This document shows, piece after piece, positions 44,522-53,238 of a DNA stretch of 64,000 nt; the stretch's first letter is position 1, and each line of letters starts with the position of its first letter. Below the pieces are notes generated by a model. That model was not told where the DNA came from. It saw only the letters and a list, made by a program, of their open reading frames with translations, and ran no database searches. The position numbers and the translations under genes are program-made. The stretch spans positions 1-64,000 of the forward strand of contig JAFVGB010000023.1 of NCBI GenBank assembly GCA_017475185.1. The letters run 5' to 3'. This DNA comes from Clostridia bacterium. GTDB lineage: Bacteria > Bacillota_A > Clostridia > TANB77 > CAG-508.

Positions 44522-45703
44522 TTATACAGTAATAAAAGATTTTGCACCTAATATTTTTTCACTAAACCATACAGAAGGATATCCTATGTATGGAATATAT
44601 AATTTTACGCACCCTATAACTTGTTCTTCTTCTACCCATTTTGAATCTGGAGTATTATTGTTATCTCCTTTTGTTTGAAAAATAAGTTTTCCATTTTTGT
44701 CTTTTTTTATATCTATAATTCTATGTATTACTTCTCCATTTTCTGCTCTATAATGTAATATATCACCTATTTGTAATTTTTCTAATTTATCTTGATTTAC
44801 CTTTACTGAAATAACAACCGCTCCTCTACTAAATGTTGGAACCATGCTATATGACATTACTGCTACTGGTTTTGCTGGTAAAAAACCGCCTATAAAAGCA
44901 ACAACAAACAATAAAGCTAGTATTGCAGGTATTTGTTTTATCGGATTATTTTTTTTCTTTTCTTTTCTAGTCATTCTCGTTGTTTTAATTGTATGTTCAT
45001 AATTATTATATAAAAATAAAATTAATGAAATCATAATATCAAAAATTGATTTCATAAACCAATCTAAATCTGGAAAAATAGGTGTTAATACTTGAAACAA
45101 AGCAACTGGTATGGAATATGCATATACAAGCCAAGTTCCACCTGATATTGCTAAATAACTACAAACACATCCTTTTGCAATTTCAGGAACTATTACTGAT
45201 GCAATATATTCAAATATTTTTTCTCCTGAAGAAAAAACTGCTATTCCTTCTGAATAATCTAATCTTAGTAATACAAAAATCATTGTGAATACTACATAAT
45301 TAATTTTTTTTCTTTGATTATTCATAACTTTTGTTCTTACATAATCCTGCATTGCTATTAATCCTACAATATAGATTAAATTTTTTAAAATTATAAATAT
45401 ACTTCTTCCATATGGACTTTTTTTATATCCTAATATTAATCCCAAAAGAAAATACAAAATATAATATATAATAACAATAATTAAAGTTGTTTTTATTTTT
45501 TCTTTTTTTCCTTTAAACCTTGTATGATCATTTTCTATTGGTATTGATATTAATGCAAGAGCTATCCAAATTATAAAATTAACTATTCTTGTAGATTCTT
45601 GAAAAAAGCTAGGTACAATAAAAACAGTTAGTACTAAGCAGCCCATCAGAATTAGACATAACATTGCTACATACAATATTATTGTTTTATTTTCTTTATT
45701 CAT
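44522..45703 (-). CDS. SipW-type (ER-like) signal peptidase I with large membrane domain
   Basis: The 393-residue protein ends in an S26B signal peptidase domain (about 270-385): catalytic Ser286 in MSYSMVP and His327 in EVIHRIID, where bacterial-type enzymes have Lys, plus a downstream GDNNNTPDS box. Residues 1-270 hold about seven hydrophobic helices not seen in B. subtilis SipW (about 190 residues). Neighbours encode two proteins with SipW-type signal sequences, so these are the likely substrates. The membrane domain resembles CPBP/rhomboid-like folds only in being multi-pass, and I assign no activity to it. Confidence 0.9.
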   Translation of the reverse strand: MNKENKTIILYVAMLCLILMGCLVLTVFIVPSFFQESTRIVNFIIWIALALISIPIENDHTRFKGKKEKIKTTLIIVIIYYILYFLLGLILGYKKSPYGRSIFIILKNLIYIVGLIAMQDYVRTKVMNNQRKKINYVVFTMIFVLLRLDYSEGIAVFSSGEKIFEYIASVIVPEIAKGCVCSYLAISGGTWLVYAYSIPVALFQVLTPIFPDLDWFMKSIFDIMISLILFLYNNYEHTIKTTRMTRKEKKKNNPIKQIPAILALLFVVAFIGGFLPAKPVAVMSYSMVPTFSRGAVVISVKVNQDKLEKLQIGDILHYRAENGEVIHRIIDIKKDKNGKLIFQTKGDNNNTPDSKWVEEEQVIGCVKLYIPYIGYPSVWFSEKILGAKSFITV

Positions 45704-45731
45704 TTTGGACTAAACTCCTTTTCATTTGTAT

Positions 45732-46241
45732 TTATTGATTATATGTTGCTAATTTTCCATTTAAAGTCAAATTATTTATTTCTAATCTATCATTTAATAC
45801 TGCCAATTTAATTTCTATTTCTAAAATACTTCCATTAGCTAAATATGTATTAGAATTATTTAAAGCTTTTATCTTAACTCTATTATCTTCTATTTTTTTA
45901 GAAAATTTACTTTCTATATCTGATTTTGAATCAACATATCCATTTGGAATATCAAATCCAACCTCCCATTCTGAGATATCTGAATCTTTATTTATTACTC
46001 TAAGTTTAACATTATATATTTTTGCATTTTCTTGTTCATATGTATCAACTACATTCCATGAAAATATACTATTTCCATTTATATATTTTCCGTCATTTTG
46101 AACTGTTATGGTTGATTTTCCATATATATTTAATTTTTGCTGTAAATATGAATATCCAACACTTATAGTTAAAAAGAATATAGCCACTAATACTATTGAA
46201 ATTGCTTTTAACTTTATTGTTTTTACTTTCTTTCTTCTCAT
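45732..46241 (-). CDS. Secreted protein with SipW-type signal, CBM-like
   Basis: A 169-residue protein with a basic N-terminus, one helix (about 10-30) ending in VGYSYLQQKLNIYG, the pattern of SipW-dependent signals, and a beta-rich mature domain (FSWNVVDTYEQ, ISEWEVGFDIPNGY, with the Trp and strand spacing of CBM2/cellulose-binding-like folds). It probably forms part of the extracellular fibre or coats it. ATG at 46241 follows GAGGGATATT. Confidence 0.72.
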   Translation of the reverse strand: MRRKKVKTIKLKAISIVLVAIFFLTISVGYSYLQQKLNIYGKSTITVQNDGKYINGNSIFSWNVVDTYEQENAKIYNVKLRVINKDSDISEWEVGFDIPNGYVDSKSDIESKFSKKIEDNRVKIKALNNSNTYLANGSILEIEIKLAVLNDRLEINNLTLNGKLATYNQ

Positions 46242-46272
46242 AATATCCCTCAACATATTTATAAATTTAAAA

Positions 46273-46329
46273 AACTTCGATATGAATCACAAATCAAGAC
46301 TGTCCCAAAATGTGTCATAAATCGAAGTT
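46273..46329. repeat. Large palindrome with GACTGTCCC core
   Basis: AACTTCGAT and ATCGAAGTT are perfect outer arms, ATGA-TCACA and TGTG-TCAT pair inside, and the loop carries GACTGTCCC. It fills the gap between the two SipW-type substrate genes. It is a variant of the dispersed repeat and could attenuate expression of the downstream genes. Confidence 0.7.
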
Positions 46330-46335
46330 CATGCA

Positions 46336-46848
46336 TTATTCTGCTTGTTCATAATTTAATGTAATTGTTGCAGTTTTTGATTTTGTTTCAGGTATTACTG
46401 TTGAATCTGCATTCCAAGTTACTGTTACTGTATATTCTTTAGTTTCTCCTGCTGATAAAGAATCATCTTTTTTAGCACTTATAGAATATGTTATATCTGA
46501 TGGAGTTGCTTTATTTGCAGTTTCTATACCATCTACGCTTGTCAATTTTGCATTAATGCTTCCTTGATTAGCAACAGTTATTGTATATTCAGCTGAAGCT
46601 CCTGGATAAAGTAAATTAACATCAAATGTTGCTGTTGTAGCAGAATATGAAGGTCTTGTATTTGTCTCTGCACCAACCATTTTTCCTTCTTTTATATCTG
46701 TAAAAGCTATTTTCCATTCTGTAACTATGTTGGCTGTACCATTAATAACTAATGCTTGTGATAAAGCAGCATAACCAACTGCCATTCCAACAACTACCAA
46801 TAATAATATAACTAATATAATATTTTTATTACTTTTTCTAGTGCTCAT
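46336..46848 (-). CDS. TasA/CalY-like fibre subunit
   Basis: A 170-residue secreted protein. The signal (residues 1-32) ends VGYAALSQALVINGTANI, typical of SipW substrates, and the mature part is a beta sandwich with NLLYPGASAEYTITVANQGSI and AKKDDSLSAGETKEYTVTVTW, matching TasA/camelysin patterns. TasA forms biofilm matrix fibres in Bacillus. GGAGG precedes the ATG at 46848. It is the first gene of the locus and is set apart from fmt by a terminator. Confidence 0.82.
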   Translation of the reverse strand: MSTRKSNKNIILVILLLVVVGMAVGYAALSQALVINGTANIVTEWKIAFTDIKEGKMVGAETNTRPSYSATTATFDVNLLYPGASAEYTITVANQGSINAKLTSVDGIETANKATPSDITYSISAKKDDSLSAGETKEYTVTVTWNADSTVIPETKSKTATITLNYEQAE

Positions 46849-46971
46849 ATAATTCATCCTCCTGTATGATATTCTTATTAATATTTTACCATATTAATCC
46901 AAAATAACAATAGTTTAAAAAAAATGTAATATAGTTGTAATTTTTTTGTAATCGAATTGTAATATAATAAA

Positions 46972-47012
46972 AAACAAGTAACTATCTTATTCATAGTCAC
47001 TTGTTTTTATCA
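46972..47012 (-). terminator. Terminator after fmt
   Basis: AAAACAAGTAACTAT and ATAGTCACTTGTTTT form a 15-bp stem with one mismatch and T-runs on the minus strand. It separates fmt from the surface-fibre locus. Confidence 0.85.
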
Positions 47013-47020
47013 TTATATTT

Positions 47021-48007
47021 TTATTCAAAAACACTGCATGCATATAATTGGTTTCCTCTTAGAAAATCCTTAACATCCATTTTTCTTGCATTTTCTCCCT
47101 GAATCTCTAGCACTTTTATATTGCCCTCTATTGTTTTTATATATAAACCTGTTTTAGCGTCTGAAAATAAAATTGTACCAGGATATAACTCATTAAATTT
47201 TTGTTCATATTCTCTTAAATCTGGGAACTCTTCAAAAAGTTCTTCATCTGTTAAACATTGAACTTTCCAAAACTTAATTTTTTTACCTTCTAAAAAGCTA
47301 TATGCCCCCATAATTGGATTAAGACCTCTAACTAGATTTTTTATTTCAATAGCTGTTTTGTTTTCCCAATCTATTTTTGCCATTTCTTTACTTAGCATTG
47401 GTGCTAACGTAAAATCACTTCCTTGCTTTTCTCTTGGAGCAGTTCCATTTTCTAATAATTCTAATGTTTTTACTAGAAGTTCTCCTCCTATCTTAGACAA
47501 TCTATTCCATAATTCTCCAGTTGTTTCATCTTCTCCGATTTCAACTTCTTGTTTTAATATCATATCACCAGTATCCATTCCTTCACCCATAAACATAGTT
47601 GTAATTCCAGTAACTTTATCTCCATTTAAAACAGCCCATTGAATTGGAGCAGCACCTCTATATTTTGGTAGTAAAGAACCATGAACATTTATACATCCTA
47701 GACGAGGAATTTCAAGAATTTCGTTTGGCAATATTTTCCCATATGCAACAACACAAATAACATCTGGGTTAAGTGCCTTTATTTGTTCTATAAATTCAGT
47801 GTTCTTTCTTATTTTTTCTGGCTGATAAACCGGAATATTTTTTGAAACAGCAAATTCCTTTACAGGTGATGCCATCATTTTCATTCCTCTTCCTTTTGGT
47901 TTATCAACATTTGTTACTACACCAATAACATTATGTCCTGCATTACAAACAGCCTCTAACGATTCTCTTGCAAAATCTGGTGTCCCCATAAATAGTATAT
48001 TTAGCAT
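47021..48007 (-). CDS. fmt: Methionyl-tRNA formyltransferase
   Basis: Fmt formylates initiator Met-tRNA using 10-formyl-THF. The 328-residue protein shows MGTPDFARESLEAV, the catalytic Asn/His region INVHGSLLPKYRGAAPIQWA, TTMFMGEGMDTGDM and a C-terminal OB-like domain. It follows def and priA in the conserved priA-def-fmt order. Confidence 0.97.
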   Translation of the reverse strand: MLNILFMGTPDFARESLEAVCNAGHNVIGVVTNVDKPKGRGMKMMASPVKEFAVSKNIPVYQPEKIRKNTEFIEQIKALNPDVICVVAYGKILPNEILEIPRLGCINVHGSLLPKYRGAAPIQWAVLNGDKVTGITTMFMGEGMDTGDMILKQEVEIGEDETTGELWNRLSKIGGELLVKTLELLENGTAPREKQGSDFTLAPMLSKEMAKIDWENKTAIEIKNLVRGLNPIMGAYSFLEGKKIKFWKVQCLTDEELFEEFPDLREYEQKFNELYPGTILFSDAKTGLYIKTIEGNIKVLEIQGENARKMDVKDFLRGNQLYACSVFE

Positions 48008-48024
48008 TACAATTCCTCCCTTTA

Positions 48025-48102
48025 AATTTGAAACATTTGGAGACGGTCTTTTTTTGTTTCATTTTTGAAACATTTTAAGACCGTCCCGGAATGTTTCAAA
48101 TT
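48025..48102. repeat. Paired GAAACATTT/GACGGTC inverted repeat
   Basis: The left arm reads AATTTGAAACATTTGGAGACGGTCTT, and the right arm is its near-complement AAGACCGTCCCGGAATGTTTCAAATT, with a TTTCATTTTTGAAA hairpin at the centre. It abuts the def stop codon. This is the most complete copy of the repeat family in the window. Confidence 0.8.
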
Positions 48103-48571
48103 AATTTTTTATTACTTCTAGTGTCCCTGGTATAATCTTATCGACAAACAATATTCCATTCAAATGGTCTACTTCATGAGATATTGCTTGTGCTAATAAA
48201 TCTTTAGCTTTTAATTTGAATTCTTTACCATCTCTATCTAAGGCTTTTACTGTTACTTCTGCTGGTCTAATAATCTTAGCAAACTGATTAGGAAAACTTA
48301 AACATCCTTCTTCAACTTCTTGTTCTCCCTTTTCCTTGATTATTTCAGGATTTATAAAAACATATGGTCCGTTGTCATCGTCTATATCAATTACAACAAC
48401 TCTTTTTAAAACTCCAACTTGTGGAGCAGCCAAACCTACTCCATTATATTTATACATAGTTTCAAACATATCATCTACTAATTGTTTTATTTTGTCATCT
48501 ACTACATCAACTGTTCTGCATTTTTTTCTTAATATTTCGTCTCCATCTTCTCTTATATTTCTTATTGCCAT
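48101..48571 (-). CDS. def: Peptide deformylase
   Basis: Def removes the N-formyl group from new proteins. The 156-residue metalloenzyme has all three motifs: [18 protein letters not shown] and SHEVDHLNG, with Cys and two His as metal ligands. It lies between priA and fmt. AAGAAAGGAGC precedes the ATG. Confidence 0.97.
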   Translation of the reverse strand: MAIRNIREDGDEILRKKCRTVDVVDDKIKQLVDDMFETMYKYNGVGLAAPQVGVLKRVVVIDIDDDNGPYVFINPEIIKEKGEQEVEEGCLSFPNQFAKIIRPAEVTVKALDRDGKEFKLKAKDLLAQAISHEVDHLNGILFVDKIIPGTLEVIKN

Positions 48572-48605
48572 TTTTTGCTCCTTTCTTCTTAAATCACTAT
48601 TTTTA

Positions 48606-50857
48606 TCACAACATATTATTAGGATTTACGTCCACAATCATACTAACAGAAGAGTTTCTCTTTTTAAAAACTTCTTCAATACATCTGTTAATAATATCAA
48701 TAATATTATCCCCAAACTTACACTTAATAATTATTCTCCATCTAAATTTATTTTTTATCTTATCTATTGGTGCAGGAACTGGTTTATATAATATTATAGG
48801 AATATTTTCTTTTTCTATTTTTTCTTTTAAGTACCTGTGAACCTCTCCACTAACTTTTTTTATGTCATTTTCATTCTCCGAACTAAATCCGAGCATTATT
48901 ATATCACAAAATGGTGGATATTTCAACTGTTTTCTTAGTTTAGATTCTAATCCATAAAATAATTTATAATCTTGTTTCTTAGAAAACTCTATACTAAAAT
49001 TATCCGGATTATATGTTTGAATTATGACTCTTCCTTCATCTTTTTCTCTTCCTGCTCTTCCTGCAACTTGAGTTAAAATTTGAAATGTTTTTTCACTTGC
49101 TCTATAGTCATCTATGTTTAAATTACTATCAGCAGCTATTACTCCAACTAATGTAACATTAGGAAAATGATGTCCTTTTACAACCATTTGAGTTCCAATT
49201 AGAATATCTATGTTCTCATTTTTAAATTTATTTAAAATCTCCTCATGAGAGTTCTTTTTTGTAACAGTATCTACATCCATTCTAATTGTTGAAGCAGAAG
49301 GAAATAATTTATTTATCTCTGCTTCCAATTTTTGAGTTCCTGTACCAAAATATCTAATATTATTGCTTTTACAATCAGGGCAAATGGTTAATGCAGAGCA
49401 TTCGTAACCACAATAATGACATTTTAATCTGTTTTGTTTTAAGTGATATGTCATAGTAATATTACAGTTCTTACATTTAGCTGTATATCCACAATCTCTG
49501 CACATTATAAAAGTAGAATACCCTCTTCTGTTTAAAAATAAAATTGTCTGTTTTTTATCCTGTAAATTCTTAGAAATTTCATCATATAATTTCATACTTA
49601 TCATACTTCTATTTCCATTAGCCAATTCCTGTTTTAAATCCACTATCTCTACTTTTGGAAGTTTCGAATTATTTGCTCTTTTGGTTAATTCTAATAATTC
49701 AATATCACCATTCAAAGCTCTATAATATGTATCCATATCTGGAGTTGCACTTCCATAAACTATTGGAATATCATATTTTTTTCCTAAATATCTTGCAACA
49801 TCTTTTACATTATATCTAGGAGACATTTCAGATTTATATGAACTATCATGTTCCTCATCAATTATTATTATCCCCAAATCATTAACAGGTGCAAACATTG
49901 CCGACCTAGCACCAATTATAATTTTAGCTCTTCCAGTTTTTATTTTGTACCATTGATCATATCTTTCACCAACTGATAATTTACTATGTAAAACTGCTAT
50001 ATTATCTTGTCCAAATCTAGCAATAAATCTATCTACTGTTTGAGGTGTTAACGATATTTCAGGAACTAACATTATACTTGATTTTCCTTCTTTTAGAACC
50101 TTTTGAATTAATTGTAGATAAACCTCCGTTTTTCCGTGAACCGTGTTACTCCATATAATAAAAATTCCGAATTCATATAATCATCAATAGCATTTTCTAC
50201 CATATTATAAGCATATTGCTGTTCTTCTGTTAAATTTAAATTTACGTTTTTTTCAATAACTTTATGTAAAAAAGGATTTCTTTCAATCTGTTTTTCATAA
50301 ATTTCAACATAGCCATTTTTTTCCAACGTTTTTATAATAGCTTTAGAAACTTCAGTAAAGTTTTCTAAATCAGAAATTAGTACATCATCATTATCCAATA
50401 AGAATTTCAATACTTTAATTTGTTTCTCTGATTTTAAAATTTTGCATTCAATATCTTCATTTATTTCTAACTCATTCTTAATCAATCTAACACTATTTAA
50501 AGATTTTTCTTTAACTCTTTTGGTCACATCCTTAGTTCCAGTTCCAGGAGGTAGCATAAGTTTAATACAATCAGAAACATTACAAAAATACCTGTGTGCC
50601 ATCCATTTAGCTAACTCTATTTTAGGTTCATCAATAAAATCTTTTTCTTCGACAACATCAATATTTTTCAAATTATCCCAATCACTTTTCTCTTTAATAT
50701 TAACAACAAAACCTTCTTCAAGCTTTTTAATATTTCCAAATTTGACAAGCACACGACTACCAATCTTAACCTTTGTTTCCATTTCATAAGGAATATTATA
50801 ATCAAAAGTTTTATTTAAGTTTTTTACATTACTATTTATTATAACCTCTGCTATCAT
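48606..50857 (-). CDS. priA: Primosomal helicase PriA, with two apparent +1 frameshifts in Walker A
   Basis: PriA restarts collapsed replication forks. The N-terminal DNA-binding part is intact up to FLLYGVT. The next codon is CGG (50141-50143). Skipping the C gives GS, then another in-frame CGG (50134-50136). Skipping that C gives [17 protein letters not shown] and the full helicase: [22 protein letters not shown] (DEEH box), [10 protein letters not shown], and the zinc cluster [13 protein letters not shown] through CPDCKS. Unshifted reading stops at 50108. Both insertions fall in the P-loop GVTGSGKT. The helicase half has an ATG (50072) but lacks Walker A on its own, so separate translation would not give an active ATPase. 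Confidence 0.93.
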
Positions 50858-50946
50858 TGTTTCTCCTTAATTTTATTTGCTTTTGTTATTATAGCAATTT
50901 TAGTATCAATTTTCAAGTACACCTATTTAAATACTTATATTCTCCC

Positions 50947-50975
50947 TTGCATTTAATGCAAATTTTTGATATAAT
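50947..50975 (+). promoter_or_regulatory. Promoter for small gene at 51099
   Basis: TTGCAT and consensus TATAAT with a 17-base spacer. Transcription would start near 50982 and include the two hairpins downstream. Confidence 0.65.
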
Positions 50976-51001
50976 AATGTAACATATTTTATACACCAAT
51001 T

Positions 51002-51064
51002 AGTGCATATATATAAAGGTCAGATGCACTTTGTTTCAAGCAAATAGGTCAGTAACTGCTTGAA
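51002..51064 (+). ncRNA. Tandem hairpins sharing an AGGTCAG loop in 5' leader
   Basis: Hairpin 1 has AGTGCAT (51002-51008) and ATGCACT (51024-51030). Hairpin 2 has TTCAAGCA (51035-51042) and TGCTTGAA (51057-51064). Both loops contain AGGTCAG (51017-51023 and 51046-51052), while the stems differ, so stems are independent and loops conserved. They lie between the promoter and a GGAGG site at about 51087. This suggests a structured regulatory leader or protein-binding site. I know no matching family. Confidence 0.55.
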
Positions 51065-51098
51065 TAATTCAAAATTAATTATTTTGGAGGAAAACAAA

Positions 51099-51425
51099 AT
51101 GGCTGCTAATTTGCACATAGAAATGGAATTTGATAAAAAATGGGAAGATAATTTTTCAATTATTGTGTATGAAAATGAAATTTGCAAAGAATATAATAGA
51201 GCAGGTTTTTCAAATTTATATGCAAGTAAAAAAGAACTTATACGGAAAATTTCACTTTTAGAAGACATTACACCTGAAATGATTTTTATACTTGAAAATA
51301 TCACAGATATCACCGGGTTTGAAATTATTTTAGATACTCACGCATTAATAATATTAACAAATTCTTCAAAAATCACTACTGATATTTTAAAACCATTATA
51401 TCGAATCTTTAGCAACTTACAATGA
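51099..51425 (+). CDS. Hypothetical protein with leader hairpins and one in-frame CGG
   Basis: A 108-residue soluble, mixed-charge protein with no recognised domain and no signal or membrane segment. The ATG at 51099 follows TTGGAGGAAAACAAA. Codon 49 is CGG (51243-51245), the only in-frame CGG found outside the frameshift sites. Here reading straight on gives 108 residues, while a +1 shift would reach TAG five codons later, giving a 54-residue product. It is divergent from priA and convergent with gmk, with a terminator after it. Confidence 0.65.
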   Translation: MAANLHIEMEFDKKWEDNFSIIVYENEICKEYNRAGFSNLYASKKELIRKISLLEDITPEMIFILENITDITGFEIILDTHALIILTNSSKITTDILKPLYRIFSNLQ

Positions 51426-51428
51426 CCT

Positions 51429-51473
51429 AAAAAATTCGGGCAGATTATCTCAAATAATCTGTCCGAATTCGTT
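51429..51473. terminator. Bidirectional terminator
   Basis: AATTCGGGCAGATTAT and ATAATCTGTCCGAATT form a 16-bp stem with one G-U pair. The T-run is on the minus side, so it chiefly ends the gmk transcript. Confidence 0.8.
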
Positions 51474-51496
51474 ATATGTAACAATTCTAAATATTA

Positions 51497-52072
51497 CTAA
51501 AAATCATTTATCTCATCACTTGCTTCATGTCTAATTATATCCATAATAATATCTACTGTTTTTTCTAAATTATTATTTTTTAAAACATAATCATACATAC
51601 TAATCTTAGATTCTTCATACTCTAATCTGTTTAATCTTAATGTAATATCTTTTTCAGATGGTTTATCAATTCTATTTTCTAATCTTTTACGTAATACCTC
51701 TTTTGGAACTCTTAGGAATATTGTAACTACTTTTGTATCCTGTCTTAAAATATCTATCAATCTTTCAGTTCCATTAACATCCATATCTTTAACTATTATC
51801 TTACCACTTTGAATTTTTTCGTTCATAAGTTTTCTAGAAGTTCCGTAATAATGTTCATGATGTACATCATATTCATATAATTCATTGTCTTTTATCATTC
51901 TTTCAAATTCTTCTGTTGATACAAAATTATAAATTACTCCTGGAATGTCTCCTGGTCTTTCTGGTCTATCTGTATAAGATGGTAAAGATTCTACATTTTC
52001 CATTCTTTTAATTAATTCTTTTTTTATTGTGTCTTTTCCTGCTCCTGAAACTCCTGATAATAATATTAACAT
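51497..52072 (-). CDS. gmk: Guanylate kinase
   Basis: Gmk phosphorylates GMP to GDP. The 191-residue protein starts LILLSGVSGAGKDTIKKEL (P-loop with Asp in place of the usual Ser), then SYTDRPERPGDIPG and YEYDVHHEHYYGTS (GMP-binding). The start overlaps the rpoZ stop by 7 bases. It lies downstream of rpoZ and yicC, in a variant of the usual yicC-gmk-rpoZ-priA order. Confidence 0.94.
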   Translation of the reverse strand: MLILLSGVSGAGKDTIKKELIKRMENVESLPSYTDRPERPGDIPGVIYNFVSTEEFERMIKDNELYEYDVHHEHYYGTSRKLMNEKIQSGKIIVKDMDVNGTERLIDILRQDTKVVTIFLRVPKEVLRKRLENRIDKPSEKDITLRLNRLEYEESKISMYDYVLKNNNLEKTVDIIMDIIRHEASDEINDF

Positions 52073-52254
52073 ACCTTCACCTTACCTTCTACAATTTCAT
52101 CTGCTGCAAGTGATACAGTTGAAACATCATCTGAATTTGTTAATACCTCACTTCCCTCTGCAATTTGTCTTGCTCTTTTTGAAGTAGCAATAACTAATTT
52201 AAATCTGTTTTCTGTTTTTGTTAATAATTCAGTAACTGTTGGTTTTACTATCAT
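52066..52254 (-). CDS. rpoZ: RNA polymerase omega subunit
   Basis: A 62-residue omega subunit: NRFKLVIATSKRARQIAEGS followed by AADEIVEGKV, the conserved core. It stabilises beta-prime. It is unusually placed before gmk, and its last codons overlap the gmk start. Confidence 0.92.
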   Translation of the reverse strand: MIVKPTVTELLTKTENRFKLVIATSKRARQIAEGSEVLTNSDDVSTVSLAADEIVEGKVKVC

Positions 52255-52336
52255 TTTTAATACATCCCTTTCTTTTTTATTTTAATTTAACTTAACCTGT
52301 TTTCAGCTTTCCAATTCTTTAGTATGAAACAATAAT

Positions 52337-53212
52337 TTACTCAATATTTTGTATTTGTTCTCTTATGTCTTCCATAGCAGTTTTGATTTCAATAGCTAAA
52401 TTAGTTATTTCAAGCTTAACTGATTTAGATGCAATAGTATTTGTTTCTCTATTCATTTCCTGAATTAAGAAATCAATTTTCTTTCCTACTGGTTCTTTGG
52501 TTTCTAATAAATTTTTAAATTGTACTATGTGACTACGTAACCTTGTTAATTCTTCTTCTATTGAACATTTATCAGCATATATTACAATTTCTTGAGCTAA
52601 TCTTGTTTCATCAACAACATCCGTCTGTAAAACTTCTTTAACTCTTTCTCTTAATTTTACTACATATTCTTCAATAAGTCCAGTAGTATAAGAAAAAATG
52701 CTGTTAACCAATTGTTCTACATTATCTATTCTTATTTTTAGGTCTTGTTTAATTCTTTCTCCTTCTGCCTCACGCATATCTACAAAATTGTAAACAGCTT
52801 CATTTACACATTTTTCAAGTTCTCTCCAAATAACATCACTCTCATCATCTTGAATTTTTAATTGAAGAACATCTGGCATTTTAGTTATTTCAGTAACGCG
52901 AATTTTATCATCTAATGAATTTTCAATAGCTAATTCTCTTAACTGATTAATATAGTTTCTTGCTAGCTCTTTATTAATAACAACATCTTTTCCTTCTTCA
53001 CTATAGTTATTAAAAGTAACAAATACATCAACTTTTCCTCTGGAAATATTATTGGAAATAATTTTTTTAATCTTTTCTTCAAAACACATTATATTACGTG
53101 GTAGTTTAATTGAGATATCACTATATTTGTGGTTTACAGATTTAATTTCAACAATATATTCTCTTGAATTTTCTTCTACTTTACTTCTTCCAAATCCAGT
53201 CATACTTTTCAT
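52337..53212 (-). CDS. yicC: YicC family endoribonuclease-like protein
   Basis: A 291-residue YicC protein: MKSMTGFGRSKVEENSREYI, KSVNHKYSDISIKLPR and the C-terminal PVGKKIDFLIQEMNRETNTI and KLEITNLAIEIKTAMEDIREQIQN. YicC proteins are linked to RNA decay and stress. AGAGGTATAAAAAT precedes the ATG. It heads the rpoZ-gmk group and follows a Lys/Thr-rich gene. Confidence 0.93.
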   Translation of the reverse strand: MKSMTGFGRSKVEENSREYIVEIKSVNHKYSDISIKLPRNIMCFEEKIKKIISNNISRGKVDVFVTFNNYSEEGKDVVINKELARNYINQLRELAIENSLDDKIRVTEITKMPDVLQLKIQDDESDVIWRELEKCVNEAVYNFVDMREAEGERIKQDLKIRIDNVEQLVNSIFSYTTGLIEEYVVKLRERVKEVLQTDVVDETRLAQEIVIYADKCSIEEELTRLRSHIVQFKNLLETKEPVGKKIDFLIQEMNRETNTIASKSVKLEITNLAIEIKTAMEDIREQIQNIE

Positions 53213-53238
53213 ATTTTTATACCTCTACACTCATATTT

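Noticed and set aside
48606..50072. priA helicase half as a separate gene starting at ATG 50072
   Set aside because: That product would lack Walker A and the DNA-binding domain. The skipped-C frame continues seamlessly into the N-terminal part.
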